Shown: positions 1 through 5,769, counted from the first letter of the stretch. The stretch: 5,873 nucleotides of DNA from Avimonoglobus sp965151315 (GCA_965151315.1 CBCTZG010000119.1:1-5873), one strand, 5' to 3'. The notes: generated by a model not told the origin, from the sequence alone. Numbers and translations are program-made.

Positions 1-16
1 CGGTTAACCTCTTTTG

Positions 17-41
17 AACCACGCGACTATCGCGTGGTTTT
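17..41 (+). terminator. Rho-independent terminator, plus strand
   Basis: A perfect 9-bp stem (17-25 with 31-39) encloses the 5-nt loop ACTAT, and its right arm runs into TTTT. On the opposite strand the hairpin is followed by CAAAAG rather than a T-tract, so it is oriented to stop plus-strand transcription. No plus-strand gene lies in the window upstream of it. The inferred client is a gene that ends at or before position 1 and converges on the operon described here. A TAA lies at 5-7, but too little sequence precedes it to call a reading frame. Confidence 0.6.
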
Positions 42-49
42 CAGTATAC

Positions 50-83
50 AAAAAATACCTGCCACAACCGTGACAGGTATTTT
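50..83 (-). terminator. Rho-independent terminator of the six-gene operon
   Basis: A perfect 10-bp stem pairs 52-61 with 74-83. It is extended inside by a three-pair segment (63-65 with 70-72) after one mismatch, closing on a 4-nt loop. Read on the minus strand, the hairpin runs directly into six T residues (complement of 50-55). It lies about 20 nt past the TAG stop of the last gene, the usual place for the end of a transcript. The outer part of the stem is A/T, so weaker activity in the other direction is possible. Confidence 0.85.
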
Positions 84-100
84 CCAATCTCAAAAATGAA

Positions 101-817
101 CTATAGCGTCTGAATAAAAGCGCCGTTCTTCCGGCTGGCAAAAATTGGATCTACATCGCCTTCCTGCTCTACAACAAAATATTTTGCATATTTCGCAGTG
201 TCCCTGATCTTTTGAAAATCAATGTTTCCCTCGGAGAGGATCACATTTTCCTTGTTGTCGTCGATCTGCTTCATGTGGATCAGTTCAGCCCGTTTCCCCA
301 TCTTTTCTACATACGCGTATGGATCCTCGCCGGCATGCGCCACCCAAAATACGTCAATCTCCATTACAACATCATCTGTGGTACCTTCGGCGATCATATC
401 CAGAATGTACTTGCCGTCGATTTTCTTAAACTCCTTGCTGTGATTGTGATATCCCACCTTCAGGCCATAGTCCTTGGCAATCACAGCAGCCTCGTTCAAA
501 AGCTGGATCAGCGCCTCCGCTTCTTCCTTGGTGTCCAGCTTTGCGCCAGGGCAGATCATATATTTCGACCCGATCTTCTGGTTGTATTCCAGGTTTTCCC
601 GCAGGGCCGTCTGAAACAAATCATAGCCCGTGTGGGAGCCTACGGAATACAGGCCGTTTTTATCCAGCTCCGCCTTCATTTCCGCTGGGGATAAGCCGCC
701 AAACCCAGCAAATTCTACGCCGGAGAAGCCGTCTTTCGCCACCATTTCCAGCGTCTTGGCCATCCCGTTTTTCTCTACGCAGTCCCGAACGGACCACATT
801 TGCATAGAAGCCTCCAT
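101..817 (-). CDS. Sugar phosphate isomerase/epimerase family TIM-barrel protein (small form)
   Basis: This is a cytoplasmic protein of 238 residues of the AP-endonuclease-2/xylose-isomerase-like TIM-barrel superfamily, whose members isomerise, epimerise or eliminate water or aglycone from (keto)sugars, usually with a divalent metal. Visible marks are the N-terminal MQMWSVRD segment (5-12), GFSGVEF (30-36), YHNH followed by EF (123-130), EIDVFW (153-158), HMK (181-183) and VEQEGD (216-221). Asp155, His181 and Glu217 sit where the family carries metal ligands. The first ligand, normally Glu, is not obvious; Glu129 or His124 could serve. The ATG at 817 is chosen because AGGAGG lies 8 nt upstream; Met5 and Met7 would be too far from it. 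It is the last gene of the operon, 19 nt after the second oxidoreductase. It resembles the YcjR-type epimerases in general plan, but the exact reaction is unknown. Fold assignment is firm, function tentative. Confidence 0.87.
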   Translation of the reverse strand: MEASMQMWSVRDCVEKNGMAKTLEMVAKDGFSGVEFAGFGGLSPAEMKAELDKNGLYSVGSHTGYDLFQTALRENLEYNQKIGSKYMICPGAKLDTKEEAEALIQLLNEAAVIAKDYGLKVGYHNHSKEFKKIDGKYILDMIAEGTTDDVVMEIDVFWVAHAGEDPYAYVEKMGKRAELIHMKQIDDNKENVILSEGNIDFQKIRDTAKYAKYFVVEQEGDVDPIFASRKNGAFIQTL

Positions 818-825
818 ATCCGTTT

Positions 826-831
826 CCTCCT
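826..831 (-). promoter_or_regulatory. Shine-Dalgarno site of the last isomerase gene
   Basis: AGGAGG on the minus strand, 8 nt before the ATG at 817. It fixes that start over the internal Met5 and Met7 codons, and lies just 5 nt past the TAA stop of the preceding gene. Confidence 0.8.
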
Positions 832-836
832 GATTT

Positions 837-1895
837 TTAAATATTGGTCTGGACAGCCAGCCCCGTTTCGTCAGACTGAAACGCCGCTTCCATCACCCGC
901 ATCACCCGCAGGGCCTGCTCCGGCTTAATGGTCAGTTCTGCCTTGCCTTCTACCGCGTCGATAAACTGATCGTACACCACTGTCAAGCTGTCCACAACAT
1001 CCATAGGTTCGCTGAGCGGTATGGCCTCTGTAGAGTTTTCGTTCCGGGGCGCCATGGTTTTTGTAGGGCCGGCCTTGGTGTAGACGATTTCCTCAGCCCA
1101 CTTATCCTCCTTGTCAATACAGCGGACAATTTTGCCGTCACAGCTCCAGTCGTCGATCTGGAGGGTGCCCTTTTTCCCCAGCACATACCACCGGGGATGG
1201 GTGATATAATTATTGGTCGACACTTCAATATGGGCTGTCAGCCCGTTTGCAAAGGTCATGGTCATCCGGAAGTTATCGTCTACCTCCGGATACTGGATCT
1301 TATACATCTTACAGTACACGCTGGTCACCTTTTCATCTACCATGTACATCAGCTGATCGATGAGGTGTACGCCCCAGTCCAGCATCATGCCGCCGCCCAG
1401 CGCTTTGAGCGTCCGCCAGCCGGAAGGCATCCCCCGGGAGCCCTCTACCCGGGACTCGATCACATACACATCGCCTAACAGCCCTTCTTCCACCTTACGG
1501 CGCATCAGTACAAAATCCTTGTTGGTCCGGCGGTTCTGGTCAATAGTGAATACCTTTCCATATGTTTTCGCCGCTTCCATAATTTCCAAAAGCTCTGCGG
1601 AGGAAAGCGTCACCGGCTTTTCACAGATAACGTTTTTCCCCGCCGCCATAGCCTCAATAGCCAGGGGTTTATGCGCCTCGTTTGTGGTGGCGATCAAAAC
1701 CAGATCAATTTCCGGATCACTCAGCAGGGCTTCCTTGGAGACATAGGTGCCAATGCCTTTCTCTTCGGCATAGGCGATCACTGCCGGGTTAATGTCGAAA
1801 ATACCTTTCACTTCCGCCCGGCCATAGCCCTTCAGGGTATCAAAATGATAACGGGCCATGCCGCCAAAGCCAATAACACCGATTTTATGTTTCAT
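837..1895 (-). CDS. Gfo/Idh/MocA-family NAD(P)-dependent sugar oxidoreductase (second copy)
   Basis: This predicted cytoplasmic dehydrogenase has 352 residues, normal for the family. An N-terminal Rossmann domain carries GFGGMA (9-14) for dinucleotide binding. Asp34 ends the second strand, suggesting NAD rather than NADP preference. Cys-Glu-Lys-Pro at 91-94 contains the conserved catalytic Lys93. The C-terminal alpha/beta domain has a GGG run (167-169) and then Asp173 and His177, the usual catalytic pair. The family oxidises or reduces ring hydroxyls of sugars, cyclitols and glycosides. The ATG at 1895 is preferred: it overlaps the upstream stop as TAATG, which favours translational coupling. 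In-frame GTG codons at 1904 and 1907 would add 3 or 4 residues, and a GGGAG sits near them, so the start is not certain. The shared KPEQA near the C-terminus (325-329) recurs in the other oxidoreductase, but overall similarity looks low, so the two probably act on different substrates or in opposite directions. Confidence 0.9.
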   Translation of the reverse strand: MKHKIGVIGFGGMARYHFDTLKGYGRAEVKGIFDINPAVIAYAEEKGIGTYVSKEALLSDPEIDLVLIATTNEAHKPLAIEAMAAGKNVICEKPVTLSSAELLEIMEAAKTYGKVFTIDQNRRTNKDFVLMRRKVEEGLLGDVYVIESRVEGSRGMPSGWRTLKALGGGMMLDWGVHLIDQLMYMVDEKVTSVYCKMYKIQYPEVDDNFRMTMTFANGLTAHIEVSTNNYITHPRWYVLGKKGTLQIDDWSCDGKIVRCIDKEDKWAEEIVYTKAGPTKTMAPRNENSTEAIPLSEPMDVVDSLTVVYDQFIDAVEGKAELTIKPEQALRVMRVMEAAFQSDETGLAVQTNI

Positions 1896-2860
1896 TACGC
1901 CCACCACATTTCTCCCGCTGTTTCATAAATAATCGCGTTCTGCAGGAACTTGATCGCCTTTTCTAAGCCTTCCTTAGGCGACATCAGGCCGTCCTCGTGC
2001 TCAATGCTGATCACGCCGTCATAGCCCGTAGCCTTCAGGGTACTAATGATGTTGTTCCAAACCTCGGCGGAATGGCCGTAGCCCACCGTCCGGAATACCC
2101 AAGCCCGGTTTAAGATATCGCCGTAGTTCTGGGTATCCAGAACGCCGATCTTCGCGGTATTCTCTGGGTCAATCTTCGTATCCTTGGCATGGAAGTGATA
2201 GATCGCGCCCTGGAGATACTTAATGGCCGCACAGGGCTCAATCCCCTGCCAGAACAGGTGGCTGGGGTCAAAGTTGGCGCCGATCATGTCGCCTACCGCT
2301 TCACGCAGCCGCAGAAGCGTCGATGGGTTGTATACGCAGAAGCCTGGATGAAGCTCCAGCGCAATCTTCTTAATGCCGATTTCCTTGGCCAGCTTTGTGG
2401 TTTCTTTCCAATAAGGGATCAAAACCTCGTTCCACTGCCATTCCAGCGTTTCCAGATAATCATCGGGCCAAGCGCAGGTTACCCAGTTGGGACGGATGGA
2501 GTCCGGGCAGTCCCCCGGGCATCCGGAAAAGCCGATCATCGTATCAACGCCCAGCATCACCGCCACCTTCATGGCGTCCACAAACTCGTTATGGAACTTC
2601 TGGGCGATCTCCTTGTTAGGATGAATGGGGTTGCCGTGGCAGGCAACCGCCGCGATTTCAATATTATACTTTTTCAAAAGCCCTTTAAGCTCTTCTACCT
2701 TTGCCGGGTTATCCAAATAATCCTTCGGGTCTAAATGGGCCTTGCCGGGATAGCCGCCCGCGCCAATTTCCAGGCTGTCTACGCCCAAGCCGGATAAATA
2801 CTTTAACGCATCTTCCAACCCCATTTCATTCAAAACCGGGGACATAACACCTAATTTCAT
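1895..2860 (-). CDS. Sugar phosphate isomerase/epimerase family TIM-barrel protein (long form)
   Basis: This 321-residue protein of the xylose-isomerase-like/AP2Ec TIM-barrel superfamily is expected in the cytoplasm and probably acts on a (keto)sugar. A complete metal-binding set is visible at the usual strand ends: Glu169 in LELHP, Asp198 in NFDPSH, His224 in YHFHAKD and Glu287 in SIEHED. Other marks are the glycine-rich GAGGYPG (33-39) and FSGCPGD (111-117), a Cys-rich loop typical of a subgroup found in many gut Firmicutes. The start at 2860 is set by AAGGAGG 8 nt upstream. A longer in-frame reading up to 2905 would lie inside the ThuA-like gene and would encode that ribosome site, so it is rejected. 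The gene begins 13 nt after the ThuA-like gene and ends in TAATG with the next one. Relatives in 3-keto-glycoside pathways carry out epimerisation, hydration or C-glycoside elimination; which of these applies here is inference. Confidence 0.9.
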   Translation of the reverse strand: MKLGVMSPVLNEMGLEDALKYLSGLGVDSLEIGAGGYPGKAHLDPKDYLDNPAKVEELKGLLKKYNIEIAAVACHGNPIHPNKEIAQKFHNEFVDAMKVAVMLGVDTMIGFSGCPGDCPDSIRPNWVTCAWPDDYLETLEWQWNEVLIPYWKETTKLAKEIGIKKIALELHPGFCVYNPSTLLRLREAVGDMIGANFDPSHLFWQGIEPCAAIKYLQGAIYHFHAKDTKIDPENTAKIGVLDTQNYGDILNRAWVFRTVGYGHSAEVWNNIISTLKATGYDGVISIEHEDGLMSPKEGLEKAIKFLQNAIIYETAGEMWWA

Positions 2861-2868
2861 GCCAAATT

Positions 2869-2875
2869 CCTCCTT
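2869..2875 (-). promoter_or_regulatory. Shine-Dalgarno site overlapping the ThuA-like stop codon
   Basis: AAGGAGG on the minus strand, 8 nt from the ATG at 2860. Its first two bases are the last two of the TAA stop of the ThuA-like gene (TAAGGAGG). It settles the start of the long isomerase gene, because an earlier start would bury this site in coding sequence. Confidence 0.85.
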
Positions 2876-3590
2876 ATTTCTCGATGGGCTCTGTGGGGTG
2901 GACACATTCTAACACGTCGATCATTTTAACAGGCTTCGCCCACTTAACCGCATTGGTAATAATCTTCTGGATGTACGGATTCTTATAGGTAGGATGCTGC
3001 TCATGCCCCGGCTGGAAATTAAAGATCTTGCCGTTGCCCCGGGTAAAGGTGCAGCCGCTGCGCATCACCTCGCCGCCGGCAAACCAGCCCGCGAATACAA
3101 CGTCGTCCGGCTTGGGGATCCGGAAGCATTCCCCGTACATTTCCTCGTGCTCCAACTCAAAATAATCCGGCAGGCCGGCGGCAATGGGGTGCGTTGGGTT
3201 TACACACCATACCCGTTCCCGGTCGTCGTCCCGCCACCGCAGGTCACAGGTGGTGCCCATGAGCATTTTAAAGGGCTTGGAATAGTGGCCGGAATGCAGG
3301 ACGATCAGCCCCATCCCCTTCAATACCTGTTCATAGACCTTCTTCGCAATCTCATCCGGCACCTCATCATGATGGCAGTGCCCCCACCAGATCATAACGT
3401 CTGTGTCCTGGATCACATCGTCAGTCAGGCCGCAGTTGGGCATATCCAGCGTAGCCGTGCGGGCAGTGATCTCCTGGTCTGTCTCCAGGAAACGCTTAAT
3501 ACAGTTATGCATCCCGTCAGGATAAATGGCCTTTACATCCTCCATTTCCCGTTCATGCACATTTTCATTCCATACGGTAACCTTAATCAT
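2874..3590 (-). CDS. ThuA-domain protein (trehalose-utilisation type)
   Basis: This 238-residue protein is a single ThuA domain with a class I glutamine-amidotransferase-like fold, and no signal peptide is visible. Characteristic stretches are WWGHCHHDEVPDE (68-80), GLIVLHSGHYSK (94-105), a HPI-AGL segment (134-140) followed by an acidic EHEEMYGE (147-154), and FNFQPGHEQHP (190-200). The position of the amidotransferase nucleophile holds Ser100 instead of Cys, within HSGH, so glutaminase activity is not expected. In rhizobia, ThuA works with the Gfo/Idh/MocA dehydrogenase ThuB on trehalose, maltitol and sucrose isomers through 3-keto derivatives. Here, too, it directly follows a Gfo/Idh/MocA gene, overlapping it by 8 nt (ATGATTAA). 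AAGGAAG 9 nt before the ATG is a fair ribosome site. A role in handling a 3-keto-glycoside is inferred from family and context; the chemistry of ThuA is not settled by the sequence. Confidence 0.9.
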   Translation of the reverse strand: MIKVTVWNENVHEREMEDVKAIYPDGMHNCIKRFLETDQEITARTATLDMPNCGLTDDVIQDTDVMIWWGHCHHDEVPDEIAKKVYEQVLKGMGLIVLHSGHYSKPFKMLMGTTCDLRWRDDDRERVWCVNPTHPIAAGLPDYFELEHEEMYGECFRIPKPDDVVFAGWFAGGEVMRSGCTFTRGNGKIFNFQPGHEQHPTYKNPYIQKIITNAVKWAKPVKMIDVLECVHPTEPIEK

Positions 3591-4671
3591 TGAAAATCAC
3601 TTCCTTGCCTGTTTTCGCACTTTCATAGATCGCCTCTAGGATCCGTGTAACCACGATGGCCTGCTCCGGCTTTACGGTCGGCTCTGTGTCGTTTACAATT
3701 GCATTGATCCACTGTCTTGCTTCAATGGTATCTGCCGCTTCAACCTTTCCGTCATAAAAGGCTACGCCTCCGGCGTTCAGGTTTACTTCCTTCTGTACCA
3801 GCCGGCCATATTGGGCCTGGTTGAACCGCAGGGAGTTATTTTCCATGTCCGCACCCGCCTTCGTACCGCACAGCGTACATTTTGCCTCCTTTACATCCAG
3901 GGTATTCAAAGCCCAGCTGCTTTCCAAAATAATTGTCGCGCCGTTTTCCATGGTAATGAACCCGAAAGCGGAATCCTCCACGGTATACTTTTCCGGATCC
4001 CAGTCGCCCCAGGCATTACCGGTTTCCTTTTGATCGCCCAGCTTCTTAAATACGCTGCCCTTGACACTGACCGGCTTATAATTGTCCATCATCCACAGGG
4101 TCAGGTCTAATGCGTGTGTGCCGATATCGATTAACGGGCCGCCGCCCTGCTCCTCTTCATTTAAGAATACGCCCCAGGTCGGTACCGCCCGGCGCCGGAT
4201 GGCGTGGGCCTTCGCGAAATAAATATCGCCCAGCTCGCCTTCCTGGCAGGCCCGCTTCATGACCTGGCTGTCGTTTCTAAACCGGTTCTGATACCCAATG
4301 GTCAACTTTTTGCCGGTCCGCTGATGAGCCTCCAGCATAGCTTTCGCGTCGGCATAGGTCTTTGCCATAGGCTTTTCACACATAACATGGCAGTCATGCT
4401 CCATCGCATAGATAGAAATGGGCGCATGGGACTTATTGGGGGTGCAGACATGCACGACCTCTAAATCCTCTTTTTCGATCATTTCCTTGTAGTCTGTGTA
4501 AACTCTCGCGCCTTCCTCGCCGTACTCCTTAGCGGCCTTTTCCGCCCGCTCTTTGATAATGTCGCAGAACGCCACCATCTTCGCGTTTTCCACCCGCTTC
4601 AGGGAAGGCATGTGCTTTCCGTTGGCGATCCCGCCGCAGCCTACGATTCCGATCTTAACATCTCTTGCCAT
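3583..4671 (-). CDS. Gfo/Idh/MocA-family NAD(P)-dependent sugar/glycoside oxidoreductase (first copy)
   Basis: This 362-residue dehydrogenase is full length for its family. The Rossmann domain shows GCGGIA (11-16) and Asp37 at the end of the second strand, favouring NAD. Cys-Glu-Lys-Pro (98-101) includes the conserved Lys100. The C-terminal domain carries GGGPLIDIGTHALD (176-189), giving Asp182 and His186 as the catalytic pair. A run of three arginines at 159-161 followed by PTWG (164-167) is characteristic of glycoside-type members. It is the first enzyme gene after the repressor and overlaps the ThuA-like gene, the same pairing as ThuB/ThuA, so it is the best candidate for the initial C3 oxidation of a glycoside. 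The ATG at 4671 has AAGGAGG 10 nt upstream; that ribosome site lies inside the last codons of the repressor gene. Substrate and direction are not deducible; YcjS-, ThuB- and DgpA-like roles are all possible. Confidence 0.92.
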   Translation of the reverse strand: MARDVKIGIVGCGGIANGKHMPSLKRVENAKMVAFCDIIKERAEKAAKEYGEEGARVYTDYKEMIEKEDLEVVHVCTPNKSHAPISIYAMEHDCHVMCEKPMAKTYADAKAMLEAHQRTGKKLTIGYQNRFRNDSQVMKRACQEGELGDIYFAKAHAIRRRAVPTWGVFLNEEEQGGGPLIDIGTHALDLTLWMMDNYKPVSVKGSVFKKLGDQKETGNAWGDWDPEKYTVEDSAFGFITMENGATIILESSWALNTLDVKEAKCTLCGTKAGADMENNSLRFNQAQYGRLVQKEVNLNAGGVAFYDGKVEAADTIEARQWINAIVNDTEPTVKPEQAIVVTRILEAIYESAKTGKEVIFND

Positions 4672-4674
4672 TTT

Positions 4675-5682
4675 TCATTTTCCTCCTTCAATTTTTGTGG
4701 ATTCCCGCAGAATCATTTGATAATTCAGTATTTTGTTTTCCGGTTTTTTCCCGTTCATCTGGTCCAAAAGGGATAAAAACGCCTCCCGGCCCAATTCCTG
4801 CTTGGGCTGCGCGACCGTTGTAATGGTTGGCTTCATCATATAGGAAATATCAATGTTGTCAAATCCTACCACCGCTACGTCCGCCGGCACACCCAGGCCG
4901 TTTGCCAAAATCGCGCTGATTGCCCCTGCGGCCATCCGGTCGGAAATCGTGAACAGACCGTCAAACCGCCTGCCGCTCCGGATCCGTTCCTCCGTAAGCC
5001 GGTATGCGCTGCGGAAACCGTAGTTCCCGTCAAAGACAATCTCCCGGTCCACCGCCAGCCCAAAGGACTTCAGCGCCCGTACATACCCCGCATAGCGCTT
5101 ATGGGACGAATTGAAATGGTTCAGCACACCGCAGTAGGCGATCCGCCTTCTCCCCAGTGCCAGCAGATGCGTCACCGCGTCAAAGGCTGCCCGCTCATTG
5201 TCGATCACAACGTACGGTGAATCCGGATCCACATATTCGCTGCACTGCACCGCGTGGTATTTTTCCGCAAAGGCGTGATACTGGGCTTTATCCATCCGGG
5301 TATTCATAAGAATGGCCCCGTCGGCCACCCCGTCCCGAACCATATCCAGATAGGACTCTTCGCTTTCCATGCTATCGTTGGTCATGCAGACCAGGGTATG
5401 ATAGCCGTACTTCCTGGCCTCCTGGTCAATCCCGCTGACCACCCGGCTGGAAAAGGAATTAGACACAGATGTCAGGATAACCAGGATAATCTTGGTCTCC
5501 ATTTTCCGGAGATGCCTGCCCAGCAGGTTCGGCGAATAGTGATATTTTTCTACAATCTCCATCACACGCCTGCTGGTTTGCGCCGATACCGACCCGCTGT
5601 GATTCAGTACCCGGGAAACGGTGGCTACAGACACACCGGCAAGCTTTGCGATTTCCGAAATTGTGATCGTACACACCCCCAT
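4675..5682 (-). CDS. LacI-family transcriptional repressor
   Basis: This 335-residue protein has the standard LacI/GalR layout. An N-terminal helix-turn-helix (about 6-27) reads ISEIAKLAGVSVATVSRVLN. A hinge segment (about 50-62, SPNLLGRHLRK) has Leu58 at the place of the leucine that wedges into the central CpG of the operator. A type I periplasmic-binding-protein-like sensor domain (about 63-330) shows the family signatures VIDNERAA (159-166), SDRMAAGA (247-254) and VVGFDNID (271-278). It is expected to bind the palindromes at 5749-5764 and 5694-5709, repress its own operon and release on binding a sugar or pathway intermediate. The ATG at 5682 is the first possible start, since TGA lies immediately upstream in frame, yet no good ribosome site stands at normal distance; GGAGGG is 29 nt away. 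The gene ends 3 nt before the first oxidoreductase and its last codons encode that gene's ribosome site, so the two are probably translationally coupled. Confidence 0.93.
   Translation of the reverse strand: MGVCTITISEIAKLAGVSVATVSRVLNHSGSVSAQTSRRVMEIVEKYHYSPNLLGRHLRKMETKIILVILTSVSNSFSSRVVSGIDQEARKYGYHTLVCMTNDSMESEESYLDMVRDGVADGAILMNTRMDKAQYHAFAEKYHAVQCSEYVDPDSPYVVIDNERAAFDAVTHLLALGRRRIAYCGVLNHFNSSHKRYAGYVRALKSFGLAVDREIVFDGNYGFRSAYRLTEERIRSGRRFDGLFTISDRMAAGAISAILANGLGVPADVAVVGFDNIDISYMMKPTITTVAQPKQELGREAFLSLLDQMNGKKPENKILNYQMILRESTKIEGGK
4682..4688 (-). promoter_or_regulatory. Shine-Dalgarno site encoded within the repressor gene's end
   Basis: AAGGAGG, 10 nt before the ATG at 4671, coincides with the Glu-Gly-Gly codons at the repressor's C-terminus. 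Translation of the first enzyme gene therefore probably depends in part on ribosomes finishing the repressor. Confidence 0.75.
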
Positions 5683-5693
5683 TCAGCCAAGCT

Positions 5694-5709
5694 ATGTAAT
5701 CGTTTACAT
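5694..5709. promoter_or_regulatory. LacI-family operator (downstream copy, in the leader)
   Basis: The palindrome ATGTAATCGTTTACAT has two 6-bp arms around TCGT, with the central CpG typical of LacI-family operators. It is identical over 16 bp to the site at 5749-5764, with centres 55 bp apart. It lies between the expected transcription start and the repressor ATG, so it could act as a roadblock or as a second site for DNA looping. Its minus-strand form TGTAAACGATTACA also satisfies the B. subtilis CcpA cre consensus TGWAANCGNTNWCA, so CcpA binding cannot be excluded. Confidence 0.8.
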
Positions 5710-5711
5710 TT

Positions 5712-5717
5712 CCCTCC
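5712..5717 (-). promoter_or_regulatory. Displaced Shine-Dalgarno-like GGAGGG in the leader
   Basis: This is a strong purine-rich motif, 29 nt upstream of the repressor ATG, with the downstream operator palindrome standing between the two. It precedes an ATG-TAA start-stop pair (ATG at 5709-5707 region) formed by the operator itself. It may be the true repressor ribosome site if the palindrome folds in RNA, or a decoy; this is inference. Confidence 0.4.
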
Positions 5718-5747
5718 AAAAAAAATCGGACTACAAAACAGTGTAGT
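5718..5747 (-). promoter_or_regulatory. Possible weak attenuator hairpin in the operon leader
   Basis: On the minus strand, ACTACA and TGTAGT pair over 6 bp around a 6-nt loop (5730-5747), followed after four bases by eight T residues (5718-5725). The arrangement resembles an intrinsic terminator inside the leader, but the stem is short with only two G-C pairs and the T-tract is slightly offset. It may be chance in an A/T-rich leader. Confidence 0.3.
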
Positions 5748-5748
5748 A

Positions 5749-5764
5749 ATGTAATCGTTTACAT
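5749..5764. promoter_or_regulatory. LacI-family operator (upstream copy, over the transcription start)
   Basis: This second copy of ATGTAATCGTTTACAT begins 6 bp past the -10 box on the minus strand, so it covers the expected start of transcription at about 5762-5764. That is the classical position for steric repression. The paired identical copies next to a LacI-family gene make local autoregulation the simplest reading; global control by CcpA through the same sequence is an alternative. Confidence 0.85.
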
Positions 5765-5769
5765 CACAA

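Noticed and set aside
1..16. Possible 3' end of a neighbouring gene with TAA at 5-7
   Set aside because: GTTAAC is palindromic and gives a TAA on both strands, and too few bases precede it to identify a reading frame.
212..694. 160-codon plus-strand open frame opposite the short isomerase gene
   Set aside because: It lies wholly antisense to a gene with clear family motifs and shows no recognisable domain or ribosome site; it is a shadow of codon bias.
2189..2734. 181-codon plus-strand open frame opposite the long isomerase gene
   Set aside because: It is a composition-driven shadow of a gene with intact metal-binding motifs; no family features were seen.
2861..2905. 15-residue N-terminal extension of the long isomerase
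   Set aside because: It would overlap the ThuA-like gene and encode the AAGGAGG site that properly serves the ATG at 2860.
2994..3593. 199-codon plus-strand open frame opposite the ThuA-like gene
   Set aside because: It is antisense to a strongly recognisable ThuA domain, has no recognisable motif of its own, and no promoter is visible for it.
5254..5754. 166-codon plus-strand open frame over the repressor and its promoter region
   Set aside because: It is antisense to a clear LacI-family gene and runs over the operators and leader; no supporting motif was found.
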